Below are positions 18,799 to 29,158 of a stretch of 64,000 nucleotides of DNA, piece by piece. The DNA lies in assembly GCF_001591365.1 (NCBI RefSeq), contig NZ_BCUT01000001.1:868001-932000 (forward strand), read 5' to 3'. The position numbers were made by a program, and so were the translations under genes. Source of the stretch: Variovorax paradoxus NBRC 15149 (lineage in GTDB: Bacteria > Pseudomonadota > Gammaproteobacteria > Burkholderiales > Burkholderiaceae_C). Numbering within the stretch: the first letter of the stretch is position 1; each line of letters begins with the position of its first letter. The notes under the pieces were generated by a model. That model saw nothing but the letters and a program-made list of their open reading frames with translations, was not told where the DNA came from and did not search any database.

Positions 18799-19632
18799 AT
18801 GTCGACGTCCCATCAAGCCCCCCACACCCCGCTCCACCGGATTCTGCTGACCGGCGCCGCCGGCGGACTGGGCAAGGTCCTGCGCGAACGCCTGCGCCCC
18901 TACGCCCGGATCTTGCGCCTTTCCGACATTGCCGCCCTCTCCCCTTCCGAGGGCGCGCACGAAGAAGTCGTGCCCTGCGATCTTTCGGACAAGGCCGCGG
19001 TCCACGCACTGGTCGAGGGCTGCAGCGCCATCGTGCACCTGGGCGGCGTTTCGGTCGAGCGGCCGTTCGAGGAAATCCTCGAAGCCAACATCAAGGGCGT
19101 CTTCAACGTCTACGAAGCCGCGCGCCGCCACGGCGTGAAGCGCGTGGTGTTCGCAAGCTCCAACCACGTGATCGGCTTCTACAAGCAGAGCGAGCATATC
19201 GACGCCCACGCCCCGCGCCGGCCCGACGGCTACTACGGCCTGTCGAAGTCCTTCGGCGAGGACATGGCGCAGTTCTATTTCGACCGCTGGGGCATCGAGA
19301 CGGTGAGCATCCGCATCGGCTCGTCCTTTCCCGAGCCGCTCAACCGCCGGATGATGAGCACCTGGCTCAGCTACCGCGACCTGACCACGCTGCTCGAAAA
19401 GTCGCTCTTCACGCCCGGCGTGAAGCACACGGTGGTCTACGGCATGTCCGACAACCGCGACGTCTGGTGGGACAACAGCGCCGCCGCCCACCTGGGCTTC
19501 GTGCCGCAGGACAGCTCCGAGGTGTTCCGCGACAAGGTCGAGGCGCAGCCGCCCGTGGCGCCGACCGATCCCAACGCCATCTACCAGGGCGGCGCCTTCA
19601 CGGCACAGGGACCGTTCGGCGATGCAGGCTGA
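18799..19632 (+). CDS. udh: Uronate dehydrogenase
   Basis: 277 residues, an extended SDR. The NAD motif TGAAGGLG is at 18-25 and the catalytic pair is Tyr146/Lys150 (YYGLSK). The segments FASSNHVIGFY and SIRIGSSFPEP are typical of Udh. It oxidises D-galacturonate or D-glucuronate to the aldaro-lactone with NAD. It is the first gene of the rightward arm, just past the GntR operator, and overlaps the following lactonase gene by 11 bases. Confidence 0.9.
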   Translation: MSTSHQAPHTPLHRILLTGAAGGLGKVLRERLRPYARILRLSDIAALSPSEGAHEEVVPCDLSDKAAVHALVEGCSAIVHLGGVSVERPFEEILEANIKGVFNVYEAARRHGVKRVVFASSNHVIGFYKQSEHIDAHAPRRPDGYYGLSKSFGEDMAQFYFDRWGIETVSIRIGSSFPEPLNRRMMSTWLSYRDLTTLLEKSLFTPGVKHTVVYGMSDNRDVWWDNSAAAHLGFVPQDSSEVFRDKVEAQPPVAPTDPNAIYQGGAFTAQGPFGDAG

Positions 19633-20512
19633 GCTCGTCCTCGATGCGCGCAACGGCACCGGCGAAAGCCCGGTGTGGCATGCCGCGGAGCAGGCACTCT
19701 ACTGGGTCGACATTCCGGCGCGCACGCTGAACCGCTGGCATGCGAGCGAAGGCCATGCGCAGTGGCATGCGGACGAAATGATCGCCTGCATCGCGCCGCG
19801 CGCCGATGCGCCCGGCGCCTGGATCGCCGGCATGGAAAGCGGCCTCTTCTCGCTCGCGCCGCAGGCCGGCGGCACGCTGGCCGCCACCGCGCTCGCACCC
19901 GTGGCGCATGCCGTGCCCGCGATGCGCTTCAACGACGGCCGCTGCGACCGCCAGGGCCGCTTCTGGGCCGGCACGATGCTGCAGGACATGGCCGCCGGCG
20001 CGCGCGTCGGCCGGCTCTACAGCTACGCCAAGGGCAGTGCCGGCGCCGCCATGCGGCTGGACGACTTCATCGTGCCCAACGGGCTTGCCTTCAGTCCCGA
20101 CGGCCGCACGATGTACCTCTCGGATTCGCATCCCGCGGTGCAGGCCATCTGGTCCTTCGACTACGACACCGACACCGGCACGCCGCACAACCGCCGCCTG
20201 TTCGCCGACATGAAGCCGCTGCCCGGCCGCCCCGACGGCGCGGCCATGGACGCCGACGGCTGCTACTGGATCTGCGGCAACGACGCGGGCCTGGTGCACC
20301 GCTTCACACCCCAGGGCCGGCTCGACCGCTCGCTCGAAGTGCCGGTGAAGAAGCCCGCGATGTGCGCCTTCGGCGGCCCGGCGCTCGACACGCTCTTCGT
20401 CACCTCGATCCGGCCCGGCGGCGTCGACCTGTCGGACCAGCCCCTGGCCGGCGGCGTGTTCGCGCTGCGGCCCGGCGTGGCGGGCGTTCCCGAGCCGGCG
20501 TTCGGCGGCTGA
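19622..20512 (+). CDS. SMP-30/regucalcin-family lactonase, probable uronolactonase
   Basis: 296 residues, a six-bladed propeller lactonase. Metal-site motifs are visible: [18 protein letters not shown] (Glu of the first site), [18 protein letters not shown] and [19 protein letters not shown]. Overlapping udh, it should open the galactaro- or glucaro-lactone product to the aldarate. Substrate specificity is inferred from position. Confidence 0.9.
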   Translation: MQAELVLDARNGTGESPVWHAAEQALYWVDIPARTLNRWHASEGHAQWHADEMIACIAPRADAPGAWIAGMESGLFSLAPQAGGTLAATALAPVAHAVPAMRFNDGRCDRQGRFWAGTMLQDMAAGARVGRLYSYAKGSAGAAMRLDDFIVPNGLAFSPDGRTMYLSDSHPAVQAIWSFDYDTDTGTPHNRRLFADMKPLPGRPDGAAMDADGCYWICGNDAGLVHRFTPQGRLDRSLEVPVKKPAMCAFGGPALDTLFVTSIRPGGVDLSDQPLAGGVFALRPGVAGVPEPAFGG

Positions 20513-20568
20513 CCCTTTTCCTTCTTTCTTTCTTTTTTCACGACAACCACCACGCAGAGGACGAGACA

Positions 20569-21546
20569 ATGAAGCTCCACAAGACCCTGATCGCACTTGC
20601 CGTCGGCGCCGCAGCCGCGCTCACCACACTGGCTGCCAGCGCCACCGAGTTCCGCTCGGCAGACATCCATCCCGACGACTACCCGACCGTGACCGCGGTC
20701 AAGTTCATGGGCGAGCGGCTCAAGGCGCTCTCCGGCGGCAAGCACAGCATCAAGGTGTTCAACAACAGTTCGCTCGGCAGCGAGAAGGACACCATCGAGC
20801 AGACCAAGATCGGCGCGCTGCAGATGGTGCGCGTGAACATCGCCCCGATGAACAACATCTGCGCCGAGACGCAGGTGCCGACCATGCCCTTCCTGTTCCG
20901 CTCGGTGGACCACCTGCACAAGGTGCTCGACGGCCCGATCGGCGAAGAGATCCTGAAGTCGTGCGAGAAGCAGGGCTTCGTCGGCCTCGCCTACTACGAC
21001 AGCGGCGCGCGCTCGATGTTCACGGCCAAGAAGCCGGTGCGCAGCTTTGCCGACATGAAGGGCCTGAAGGTGCGCGTGCAGCAGTCCGACCTGTGGGTGT
21101 CGATGCTCGAGGCCATGGGCGCCAACGCCACGCCGATGCCCATGGGCGAGGTCTACACGGGCCTGAAGACCGGCCTGATCGACGCCGCCGAAAACAACTA
21201 CCCGACCTACGAAAGCGCCCGCGCCTTCGAAGTGGCCAAGTACTACAGCAAGACCGAGCATTCGATGGCACCCGAGATGCTGCTGTTCTCCAAGCGCGCG
21301 TGGGACAAGCTCTCGGCCGAGGAGCAGGGCTGGATCCGCCAGGCCGCCAAGGAATCGGTGCCCTACATGCGCAAGCAGTGGGAAGAGCGCGAGATCAAGT
21401 CGCTCGCCACGGTGAAGGCCGGCGGCGCCGAGATCATCGAAGTCGACAAGGCCCCGTTCCAGGCCGCGATGAAGCCGGTGTATGACAAGTTCATCACGGA
21501 CGCGAAGCTCAAGGACCTGGTCAAGCGCGTGCAGGACACGAAGTAG
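20569..21546 (+). CDS. TRAP transporter periplasmic receptor, DctP family
   Basis: 325 residues. The signal peptide spans about 1-25 ([20 protein letters not shown]). DctP motifs follow: the carboxylate-binding Arg region in [48 protein letters not shown]. With the two membrane subunits it forms a sodium-driven importer; context suggests uronates or aldarates. The ATG at 20569 is the first giving a signal peptide. Confidence 0.93.
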   Translation: MKLHKTLIALAVGAAAALTTLAASATEFRSADIHPDDYPTVTAVKFMGERLKALSGGKHSIKVFNNSSLGSEKDTIEQTKIGALQMVRVNIAPMNNICAETQVPTMPFLFRSVDHLHKVLDGPIGEEILKSCEKQGFVGLAYYDSGARSMFTAKKPVRSFADMKGLKVRVQQSDLWVSMLEAMGANATPMPMGEVYTGLKTGLIDAAENNYPTYESARAFEVAKYYSKTEHSMAPEMLLFSKRAWDKLSAEEQGWIRQAAKESVPYMRKQWEEREIKSLATVKAGGAEIIEVDKAPFQAAMKPVYDKFITDAKLKDLVKRVQDTK

Positions 21547-21567
21547 GCAAGCCGGATTGTTGAATTG

Positions 21568-21669
21568 GCTCCTTCCCCTTCCGGGGGAAGGTTGGGATGG
21601 GGGCACGACGGCGCCCAGATGGATGCGCCGCTTGCCCCCACCCCTGCCCTCCCCCGGAAGGGGAGGGAG
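21568..21669. repeat. Intergenic REP-like inverted repeat, copy 2
   Basis: Two inverted halves, CTCCTTCCCCTTCCGGGGGA on the left and CCCTCCCCCGGAAGGGGAGG on the right, are separated by a spacer of about 30 bases. The design matches 1827-1900. It lies between dctP and dctQ and could stabilise the dctP message, as receptor is usually needed in excess. Confidence 0.75.
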
Positions 21670-21689
21670 AAAGACAAAGAAGAACTTAC

Positions 21690-22178
21690 ATGTACACCAA
21701 ACTTTGCCGCACCCTCGCCCGTGCCTGCATGTGGTTGGGCATCCTCGGGCTCGTCGCGGTGATCTGCGCCGTGAGCTGGCAGGTGTTCGGCCGCTACGTG
21801 CTCAACAACACCCCCACCTGGGCTGAAAGCCTGGCGCTGCTGCTGGTGCTCTACGTCACGATGTTCGGCGTCGCCGTCGGCGTGCGCGACGCGGGCCACA
21901 TCGGCCTCGAATCCTTCCTCGTGCTCGCGCCCGACTGGCTGCGGCTGAAGATGGAATACCTGATCCACGCACTGATCCTCGTGTTCGGCCTGGCCATGGC
22001 CTGGAATTGCGCCTCCCTCGCCGAATCGGTGTGGGACTACCGGCTGCCCACGCTCTGGATCTCCGAGGGCTGGAAATACGTGCCCGCCTCCGTGGCCGGC
22101 GTTCTCATCGTGATGTTCTCCATCGAACACATCATCGCGCTCGCCCAAGGCCGCGAAGTCGAACCCGCCTGGGCCTGA
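21690..22178 (+). CDS. TRAP transporter small membrane subunit, DctQ family
   Basis: 162 residues with four membrane helices (about 10-32, 45-65, 85-108, 128-150). The motif WQVFGRYVLNNTPTWAESLALLL is characteristic of DctQ. It partners the large subunit encoded 8 bases downstream. The ATG at 21690 (MYTKLCR) is chosen because the upstream frame runs through the repeat. Confidence 0.92.
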   Translation: MYTKLCRTLARACMWLGILGLVAVICAVSWQVFGRYVLNNTPTWAESLALLLVLYVTMFGVAVGVRDAGHIGLESFLVLAPDWLRLKMEYLIHALILVFGLAMAWNCASLAESVWDYRLPTLWISEGWKYVPASVAGVLIVMFSIEHIIALAQGREVEPAWA

Positions 22179-22186
22179 ACCGCATC

Positions 22187-23482
22187 ATGACGATTCCTCT
22201 GCTCATTCTTTGCCTCTCGTTCACGCTCTTCCTGCTGCTGGGCGTGCCGGTCGCTTTCTCGATCGGCCTCTCGGCCCTGTCCACGCTGCTGTATGAAGGC
22301 CTTCCGCTGGAAGTCGGCTTCCAGCAGATGACCTCCGGCATGGGCATCTTCTCGTTCCTTGCGATTCCGTTCTTCATCTTTGCCGGCGAACTGATGCTCT
22401 ACGGCGGCATTGCGGACCGCATCGTCAACTTCGCACGCAACGTCGTGGGCCACGTGCGCGGCGGCCTCGGCATGTCGAACGTGGTGGCCTGCACGCTGTT
22501 CGGCGGCGTCTCGGGCTCGCCCGTGGCGGACGTCTCGGCCATGGGCGCCGTGATGATCCCGATGATGAAGAAGGAGGGCTACCACGCCGACTACGCGGTC
22601 AACGTGACGACCCACGCGGCCCTGGTCGGCGCGCTGATGCCGACCAGCCACAACCTGATCATCTATTCGCTCGCGGCGGGCGGCAAGGTGTCGATCGCGG
22701 CGCTGATCCTGGCGGCGCTGCTGCCGGCGGCGGTGCTCACGCTCAGCAACCTCGCGGCCGCCTACCTGGTGGCGGTGAAGCGCGGCTACCCGGCCGGCAG
22801 CTTTCCGGGCTGGGCCATCGTGGCGCGCTCGTTTGCGGCGGCGCTGCCGGGCCTGTTCATCGTGGTGCTGATCCTCGGGGGCATCCTGTCGGGCGTCTTC
22901 ACGGCGACCGAGTCGGCGGCCGTGGCGGTGCTCTATGCGCTGGCGCTCACCATCTTCGTCTACCGCACGCTGAAGTGGGAGCACTTCGTCAAGGCAGCCT
23001 CGAAGGCGGTGCGCACCACCGGCGTGATCCTGCTGCTGATCGGCATCTCCAGCACCTTCGGCTACCTGATCAGCCTGTACGGCGTGGCCGAACTCACGGG
23101 CCAGATGCTGTCGCAGATCACGAGCACGCCGTGGGTGATCTTCCTGCTCATCAACATCATCCTGTTCGTGCTGGGCACCTTCCTCGACATGGCGGCAACG
23201 ATCCTGCTGTGCACGCCGATCTTCCTGCCCATTGCACAGCACTACGGCATGAGCTCGGTGCAGTTCGGCATCGTGATGCTGATCAACTGCGCGCTCGGCC
23301 TGAACACGCCGCCGGTGGGCACCACGCAGTTCGTGGGCTGTGCGATTGGCGGCGTATCGGTGGGCACGGTGATGAAGACCATCTGGCCGTTCTACGGTGC
23401 GCTGATCTTCGCGCTCGCGGTGGTCACCTTCGTGCCGGCCTTCTCGACCTGGCTGCCGAGCATGTTCATGGTCGTGAAGTAA
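22187..23482 (+). CDS. TRAP transporter large permease, DctM family
   Basis: 431 residues, very hydrophobic, about 12 helices. DctM motifs include [47 protein letters not shown] and [15 protein letters not shown]. It is the sodium-coupled channel of the TRAP importer. It is followed 31 bases later by the galactarate dehydratase gene, tying uptake to catabolism in one transcript. Confidence 0.94.
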   Translation: MTIPLLILCLSFTLFLLLGVPVAFSIGLSALSTLLYEGLPLEVGFQQMTSGMGIFSFLAIPFFIFAGELMLYGGIADRIVNFARNVVGHVRGGLGMSNVVACTLFGGVSGSPVADVSAMGAVMIPMMKKEGYHADYAVNVTTHAALVGALMPTSHNLIIYSLAAGGKVSIAALILAALLPAAVLTLSNLAAAYLVAVKRGYPAGSFPGWAIVARSFAAALPGLFIVVLILGGILSGVFTATESAAVAVLYALALTIFVYRTLKWEHFVKAASKAVRTTGVILLLIGISSTFGYLISLYGVAELTGQMLSQITSTPWVIFLLINIILFVLGTFLDMAATILLCTPIFLPIAQHYGMSSVQFGIVMLINCALGLNTPPVGTTQFVGCAIGGVSVGTVMKTIWPFYGALIFALAVVTFVPAFSTWLPSMFMVVK

Positions 23483-23513
23483 CGGCAGCACAAAGCAAGA
23501 CAGAGGTTCCGCG

Positions 23514-25103
23514 ATGACCGATCCGAACACCCGAGCACCGCACTTCATCCGCATGCACGCGGCGGACAACGTCGCCATCGTGGCCAACGACGGCGGCCTG
23601 CCCGCCGGCACCGTGCTCGCGTCCGGCCTGGTGCTGGTCGACAAGGTGCCCCAGGCGCACAAGGTGGCGCTCGAGGACATTCCCGAAGGCGGCGTGGTGC
23701 GGCGCTACAACGTGCCGATCGGCTATGCCCTGAAGCCGATCCCGGCCGGCAGCTGGGTGCACGAACGCCTGCTGCAGATGCCCGCCGCGCGCGAGCTCGA
23801 AGGCCTGCCGATCGCCACCGTGCGTCCGCCCGCGCAGCCGCCGCTCGAGGGCTACACCTTCGAGGGCTACCGCAACCTCGACGGCTCGGTGGGCACGCGC
23901 AACATCCTCGCCATCACGCAGACCGTGCAGTGCGTGGCGGGCGTGGTCGACTTTGCCGTGCAGCGCATCAAGGCCGAGCTGCTGCCCAAGTACCCCAACG
24001 TCGACGACGTGGTGGGCCTCTCGCACAGCTACGGCTGCGGCGTGGCCATCGATGCGCCCGACGCCGTCATCCCGATCCGCACGCTGCGCAACATCAGCCT
24101 CAACCCGAACTTCGGCGGCGAGGTGATGGTCATCAGCCTGGGCTGCGAGAAGCTGCAGCCCGAGCGCCTGCTGCCGCCTGGCAGCATCGCGCTGGTGGAC
24201 GAGCGCAACGTGGCCGACGTCGGCGAAACGGCCAACGCCAAGCTCGACGTGGTGTGCCTGCAGGATGACGCGCACGTCGGGTTCATGTCGATGATCGATT
24301 CGATCATGCGGCAGGCCGAAGAGCACCTGGAGCGGCTCAACGCCCGCCGGCGCGAGACCGTGCCCGCGAGCGAGCTGGTGGTGGGCGTGCAGTGCGGCGG
24401 CAGCGATGCCTTCTCGGGCGTCACGGCCAACCCGGCCGTGGGCTTTTGCACCGACCTGCTGGTGCGCGCCGGCGCCACCGTGATGTTCTCGGAAGTGACC
24501 GAGGTGCGCGACGGCATCGACCAGCTCACCTCGCGCGCCACCACGCCCGAGGTGGCCGAGGCCATGATCCGCGAGATGGCCTGGTACGACGCCTACCTGG
24601 ACCGCGGCCGCGTCGACCGCAGCGCCAACACCACGCCCGGCAACAAGAAGGGCGGGCTCTCGAACATCGTCGAAAAGGCGATGGGCTCGATCGTCAAGAG
24701 CGGCAGCGCGCCGATCTCGGGCGTGGTTGCGCCGGGCGAGAAAGCGAAGCAAAAGGGCCTGCTCTACGCCGCCACGCCCGCCAGCGACTTCATCTGCGGC
24801 ACGCTGCAGCTGGCCGCCGGCATGAACCTGCATGTGTTCACCACCGGCCGCGGCACGCCCTACGGCCTGGCCGAGGTGCCGGTGATCAAGGTGGCCACGC
24901 GCAGCGACCTGGCGCGCCGCTGGCACGACCTGATGGACGTGAACGCGGGCCGCATCGCCGACGGCGACGCCACCATCGAGGACATCGGCTGGGAGATGTT
25001 CCGCCTGATGCTCGACGTGGCCAGCGGCCGCAAGAAGACCTGGGCCGAACAGTGGAAGCTGCACAACGCGCTTGTGCTGTTCAACCCGGCCCCCGTGACC
25101 TGA
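23514..25103 (+). CDS. garD: Galactarate dehydratase (UxaA/GarD family)
   Basis: 529 residues, near the 523 of E. coli GarD. The N-terminal SAF domain (about 10-95, [22 protein letters not shown]) precedes the GarD catalytic domain with conserved cysteines in [19 protein letters not shown] and [12 protein letters not shown], and the stretch [18 protein letters not shown]. It dehydrates meso-galactarate to 5-dehydro-4-deoxyglucarate, meeting the GudD branch. Galactarate is the expected product of Udh and lactonase acting on galacturonate. Altronate dehydratase is a less likely alternative. Confidence 0.9.
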   Translation: MTDPNTRAPHFIRMHAADNVAIVANDGGLPAGTVLASGLVLVDKVPQAHKVALEDIPEGGVVRRYNVPIGYALKPIPAGSWVHERLLQMPAARELEGLPIATVRPPAQPPLEGYTFEGYRNLDGSVGTRNILAITQTVQCVAGVVDFAVQRIKAELLPKYPNVDDVVGLSHSYGCGVAIDAPDAVIPIRTLRNISLNPNFGGEVMVISLGCEKLQPERLLPPGSIALVDERNVADVGETANAKLDVVCLQDDAHVGFMSMIDSIMRQAEEHLERLNARRRETVPASELVVGVQCGGSDAFSGVTANPAVGFCTDLLVRAGATVMFSEVTEVRDGIDQLTSRATTPEVAEAMIREMAWYDAYLDRGRVDRSANTTPGNKKGGLSNIVEKAMGSIVKSGSAPISGVVAPGEKAKQKGLLYAATPASDFICGTLQLAAGMNLHVFTTGRGTPYGLAEVPVIKVATRSDLARRWHDLMDVNAGRIADGDATIEDIGWEMFRLMLDVASGRKKTWAEQWKLHNALVLFNPAPVT

Positions 25104-25120
25104 CTTCGAAAGGAAACACC

Positions 25121-25882
25121 ATGGAAGACCTCAAGGGCAAGACCGCACTCGTCACCGGCGCCAGCACCGGCATCGGCGCTGCCGTGGCCATTGCGTTCGC
25201 GGCGCGCGGCATGCGCGTGGCGGTGCACTACAACAGCTCGGCCGACGCCGCCAACCAAGTCGTCGAGACCATCCGCCAGGCCGGCGGCGACGCCTTCACG
25301 CTGCAGGCCGACGTGCGCGACACGGGCGCGATCCGCGAGTGCGTCAAGCAGGCGGCATCGCGCCTCGGCCGCATCGACGTGCTGGTGAACAATGCCGGCA
25401 GCCTGGTCAAGCGCGTGCCCATCGCCGAGTTCGACGATGCGCTGTTCGACGAGGTGATGCACATCAACGCACGCTCGGTGCTCGCGTTTGCGCGCGAGGC
25501 GGTGCCGCTGATGCGCACGCACGGCGGCGGCAACATCATCAACGTGACCTCGGTCGCGGCGCGCACCGGCGGCGGGCCGGGCGCCTACCTGTATGCGGGC
25601 TCCAAGGGCTTCGTGAGCACGGCCACGCACGGGCTCGCCCGGGAACTCGTCGGCGACAGGATCCGCGTGAACGCCGTGGCACCGGGTGTCATCCAGACGC
25701 CGTTCCAGGACCGCTTCTCGACGCCCGCCATGCTCGAATCGTTCCGCACCGCCATTCCCATGGGCCGCATCGGCTCGCCCGACGAATGCGTGGGCGCCTT
25801 CCTCTACCTGGCTTCGGAGCAGCTCTCGGGCTACGTGACGGGCCAGGTGATCGAAGTGAACGGCGGGCAGTACATGCCCTGA
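25121..25882 (+). CDS. Short-chain dehydrogenase/reductase
   Basis: 253 residues. Classical SDR motifs are present: TGASTGIG at 12-19, NNAG, the catalytic Ser in INVTSVAAR, and Tyr/Lys in YAGSK. The last residues, VIEVNGGQYMP, are typical of FabG-like enzymes. RBS AAAGGAAA precedes the ATG. Sitting between garD and a Bug receptor, it probably oxidises or reduces a sugar acid, but the substrate is not readable from sequence. Confidence 0.88.
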   Translation: MEDLKGKTALVTGASTGIGAAVAIAFAARGMRVAVHYNSSADAANQVVETIRQAGGDAFTLQADVRDTGAIRECVKQAASRLGRIDVLVNNAGSLVKRVPIAEFDDALFDEVMHINARSVLAFAREAVPLMRTHGGGNIINVTSVAARTGGGPGAYLYAGSKGFVSTATHGLARELVGDRIRVNAVAPGVIQTPFQDRFSTPAMLESFRTAIPMGRIGSPDECVGAFLYLASEQLSGYVTGQVIEVNGGQYMP

Positions 25883-25941
25883 CGCGGCAGGCGCGCTTTT
25901 TCGAGACACCGGAATCAGATCAATAACGGAGACAACACCTC

Positions 25942-26922
25942 ATGAAGAGAAGCAGATTCCTTGGCGGCCTCGCCACCCTTTCGGCTGCGGCCGCCCTGTC
26001 GCTCGGGTTCGCCGCGACTGCCGCGGCGCAGGCCGGCGACTTTCCGAACCGCACGATCGAGCTGCTGGTGCCCTACCAGCCGGGCGGCGGCACCGACGGC
26101 CTGGCGCGCGCCTTCTCCGAGGCCAGCCGCAAGCACATTTCGCAGAGCATCGTGATCGTCAACCGTCCGGGCGCGGGCGGCGCCATCGGCTGGACCGAGG
26201 TGATCAACGCCCGGCCCGACGGCTACAAGCTCGCGGTGCTCACGGTGGAACTGCTGACGCTGCCGCACCTGGGCCTGGCCAAGTTCAACTACGACGACTT
26301 CCAGCCGATCGCGCAGCTCAATGCCGACCCGGCCGCCATCACCGTCAAGGCCGATGCGCCGTGGAACACGATCGAGGAATTCCTCGCGGCGGCGAAGAAG
26401 TCGCCCGAGAGCGTGCGCGTCGGCAATTCGGGCAACGGTTCGATCTGGCACCTGGCCGCCGCGGCGCTCGAGGACAAGACCGGCGCCAGGTTCGGCCACA
26501 TCCCGTTCCAGGGTGCGGCGCCCGCGGTGCTGGCGCTGCTGGGCGGGCACATCGAGGCCGTGGCGGTGAGCCCGGCCGAGGTCACGACGCATGTGCAGTC
26601 CGGCAAGCTCAAGGTGCTGATGGTCATGGCCGACAAGCGCGTGAAGGGCTTCGACAAGGTGCCCACCGCCAAGGAGCGCGGCATCGACCTGTCGATCGGC
26701 ACCTGGCGCGGCCTCGGCGCCCCCAAGAACACGCCGCCCGAAGTGATGGCCAAGCTGCGCGAGATCACGGCCAAGACGGCCGCCGAGCCGCTCATGCACG
26801 AGGTGATGGACCGGCAGAACCTCGGCTACGTCTACACGGACGGCGCGGTGTTCAAGGAAACCCTGGCCAAGGACAACGCCTACTTCAAGGCGCTGATCGC
26901 CAAACTGAACATCAAGCCATGA
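25942..26922 (+). CDS. Bug/TctC-family periplasmic receptor
   Basis: 326 residues. A signal peptide (about 1-31, ending AAAQAGD) is followed by FPNRTIELLVPYQPGGGTDGLARAFSEASRKHISQSIVIVNRPGAGG, the Bug ligand loops. It is the second such receptor in the uronate locus, with no TctAB subunits nearby. Its stop overlaps the next gene's ATG by 4 bases. Confidence 0.92.
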   Translation: MKRSRFLGGLATLSAAAALSLGFAATAAAQAGDFPNRTIELLVPYQPGGGTDGLARAFSEASRKHISQSIVIVNRPGAGGAIGWTEVINARPDGYKLAVLTVELLTLPHLGLAKFNYDDFQPIAQLNADPAAITVKADAPWNTIEEFLAAAKKSPESVRVGNSGNGSIWHLAAAALEDKTGARFGHIPFQGAAPAVLALLGGHIEAVAVSPAEVTTHVQSGKLKVLMVMADKRVKGFDKVPTAKERGIDLSIGTWRGLGAPKNTPPEVMAKLREITAKTAAEPLMHEVMDRQNLGYVYTDGAVFKETLAKDNAYFKALIAKLNIKP

Positions 26923-28010
26923 ACCGCCGCACTCCCATCCTTCGCGCGCTCCAGGGCGCGGTCGCGCTGCTGTCCGTGGCCGCCATGGGCCAGGCCTGGG
27001 CCGCCACCTGGGTCTACGTGTCCAACGCCGACAGCCAGGAGATCTCCGTGCTCGAGCTGGATCGCGCCGAAGGCGTGCTCAAGCCGGTGCAGACGCTCAA
27101 CGTCGGCGGCACGGTCATGCCAATGGCCGTGAGCCCTGACAAGCGCGTGCTCTACGCCGCGCTGCGCTCGCAGCCGTTCCGCGTGGTCAGCATGTCGATC
27201 GACGCGGCCACCGGCAAGCTGCAGAAGCTCGGCGAGGCGCCGCTGGCCGACAGCATGGCCAACATCGACCTCGACGCGAGCGGCAAGTGGCTCTTCGCGG
27301 CCTCCTACCAGGGCGGAAAGATCTCGGTCAACGCCATCGGCAAGGACGGCGCGGTGGGGCCGATCCAGCAGCTGGTGCAGACGGGCCCGAACGCGCACGC
27401 GGTCCACGCCGATGCGAACAACCGCTTCGTGCTCGCCACCAGCCTGGGCGGCGACAACGTGTCGAGCTGGCGCTTCGATGCGGACAAGGGGCTGCTCGCG
27501 GCCAATGATCCGCCGCTGACCATGAGCACCGCCAAGTCGGGACCGCGCCACTTCGTCTGGGACAAGGCGCAGCGGCACGTCTACCTGCTGAACGAGCTCG
27601 ACGCGTCCCTGCACGTGTACGCCTGGGACGCGGCGCGCGGCGCGCTCAAGCTGGAGCAGAGCACCACCACGCTGCCGCCGGGCTTCACGGGCAAGCCCTG
27701 GGCGGCCGACCTGCACCTGACGCCCGACGGGCGCTACCTGTACGCCTCCGAGCGCACCTCGAGCACGCTCTCGGCGTTCAAGGTGGACGCGGCGAGCGGC
27801 CAGCTGCAGCCGCTCGGCCAGACGCCGACCGAGAAAGGGCCGCGCGGCTTCGCGATCGATTCGAGCGGCCGCTACCTGATTGCCGCCGGGCAGGAGTCGC
27901 ACGGCATTTCGCTGTACCCCATCGATTCCGCGACCGGTGCGCTGGGCAAGCCCTCGCGCATCACCGCGGGCAAGAACCCGAACTGGATCGAGATCGTCGA
28001 CGCACCCTGA
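26919..28010 (+). CDS. Secreted lactonase of the YbhE/Pgl seven-bladed propeller family
   Basis: 363 residues. A signal peptide (about 1-29, ending QAWAAT) leads into repeated propeller blades (VYVSNADSQEISVLELD, LFAASYQGGKISVNAI, PDGRYLYASERTSSTLSAFKVD). The family includes 6-phosphogluconolactonase (YbhE), but export suggests a periplasmic sugar-lactone target. It is translationally coupled to the preceding Bug receptor, so it could prepare ligand for it. That role is inferred. Confidence 0.87.
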   Translation: MNRRTPILRALQGAVALLSVAAMGQAWAATWVYVSNADSQEISVLELDRAEGVLKPVQTLNVGGTVMPMAVSPDKRVLYAALRSQPFRVVSMSIDAATGKLQKLGEAPLADSMANIDLDASGKWLFAASYQGGKISVNAIGKDGAVGPIQQLVQTGPNAHAVHADANNRFVLATSLGGDNVSSWRFDADKGLLAANDPPLTMSTAKSGPRHFVWDKAQRHVYLLNELDASLHVYAWDAARGALKLEQSTTTLPPGFTGKPWAADLHLTPDGRYLYASERTSSTLSAFKVDAASGQLQPLGQTPTEKGPRGFAIDSSGRYLIAAGQESHGISLYPIDSATGALGKPSRITAGKNPNWIEIVDAP

Positions 28011-28050
28011 GGTGGCGGCCGCCATCCACATCATCAAAGGAGATATTGCA

Positions 28051-29043
28051 ATGCAACGCCGCACATTGATTCGCACCGCCCTCGCCTCTTCGCTCGCCGC
28101 GGGCCTGCCCGCGTTCGCGCAGGGCCCCGGCAACTGGCCCACGGGCAAGGCCATCACCTACCTCGTGCCCTTTCCCGCGGGCGGCACCACCGACGTGCTG
28201 GCCCGCCTGATCGGCCAGAAGCTCGGCCCGGTGCTGGGCACGAGCGTGATCATCGACAACAAAGGCGGCGCCGGCGGCAGCGTGGGCTCGGAAATCGGCT
28301 CGCGCGCAGCGCCCGACGGCTTCATGATGGTGGGCGGCACGATCAGCTCGCACGCGATCAACGTGAGCCTGTATCCGAAGCTCGGCTACGACCCGCAGAA
28401 GTCGTTCGCGCCGGTGACGCTGATCGGCACCAACCCGCTGGTGCTGGTGGTCAACCAGGCCAGCCCCTACAAGACGCTGAAGGACGTGCTGGAAGCCAGC
28501 AAGACCAAGTCGGGCGGGCTCTCGTCGGCCTCGGCCGGCACCGGCACCTCGCAGCACCTGTCGCTCGAGCTGCTGGCGTTCAAGTCGGGCGTGAAGTTCA
28601 CGCACATTCCCTACAAGGGGAGCGGCCCGGCGATCCAGGACGTGATCGGCGGGCAGGTCGACATGATGTTCGACACCACCGTGGTGGCGGGTCCGCACAT
28701 CCAGAGCGGCAAGCTGCGCGCCATTGCCGTGACCTCGGCCAAGCGCCTGGCCTCGATGCCCGACGTGCCGACGGTCGCGGAATCCGGCATTGCGGGATTG
28801 CAGGACTTCGAGGTGCTGTCGTGGCAGGCGATCTTCGTGCCCGCGGGTACGCCGGCGCCCATCGTCGAGCGGCTGCACACCGAGATCCGCAAGATCCTCG
28901 CAACGCCCGAGATGCAGGAAAAGCTCAAGGGCTTCGGCATGGAGCCGGCCGACCTCTCCACGGCAAAGATCGCGGCCTTCCAGAAGGCCGAGGTCGAGAA
29001 GTGGGCGCAGGTGATCAAGGCCGCGGGCATCAAGGCGGACTGA
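28051..29043 (+). CDS. Bug/TctC-family periplasmic receptor
   Basis: 330 residues. The signal MQRRTLIRTALASSLAAGLPAFA precedes YLVPFPAGGTTDVLARLIGQKLGPVLGTSVIIDNKGGAGGSVG. A strong AAAGGAGA ribosome site lies upstream of the ATG at 28051. It is the last gene of the rightward uronate arm and the third receptor of this kind in the locus. Ligand unknown. Confidence 0.92.
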   Translation: MQRRTLIRTALASSLAAGLPAFAQGPGNWPTGKAITYLVPFPAGGTTDVLARLIGQKLGPVLGTSVIIDNKGGAGGSVGSEIGSRAAPDGFMMVGGTISSHAINVSLYPKLGYDPQKSFAPVTLIGTNPLVLVVNQASPYKTLKDVLEASKTKSGGLSSASAGTGTSQHLSLELLAFKSGVKFTHIPYKGSGPAIQDVIGGQVDMMFDTTVVAGPHIQSGKLRAIAVTSAKRLASMPDVPTVAESGIAGLQDFEVLSWQAIFVPAGTPAPIVERLHTEIRKILATPEMQEKLKGFGMEPADLSTAKIAAFQKAEVEKWAQVIKAAGIKAD

Positions 29044-29158
29044 CGCCAACCGGGAAACAGCGCGACGGATACAAGGGAAGCCTCCTACGCCCGGGCTGCC
29101 GGGCGCTTTATAGAATGCCCCTCCGATTCGCACTCCAGGCATTCCAGGCCTCCCACAC

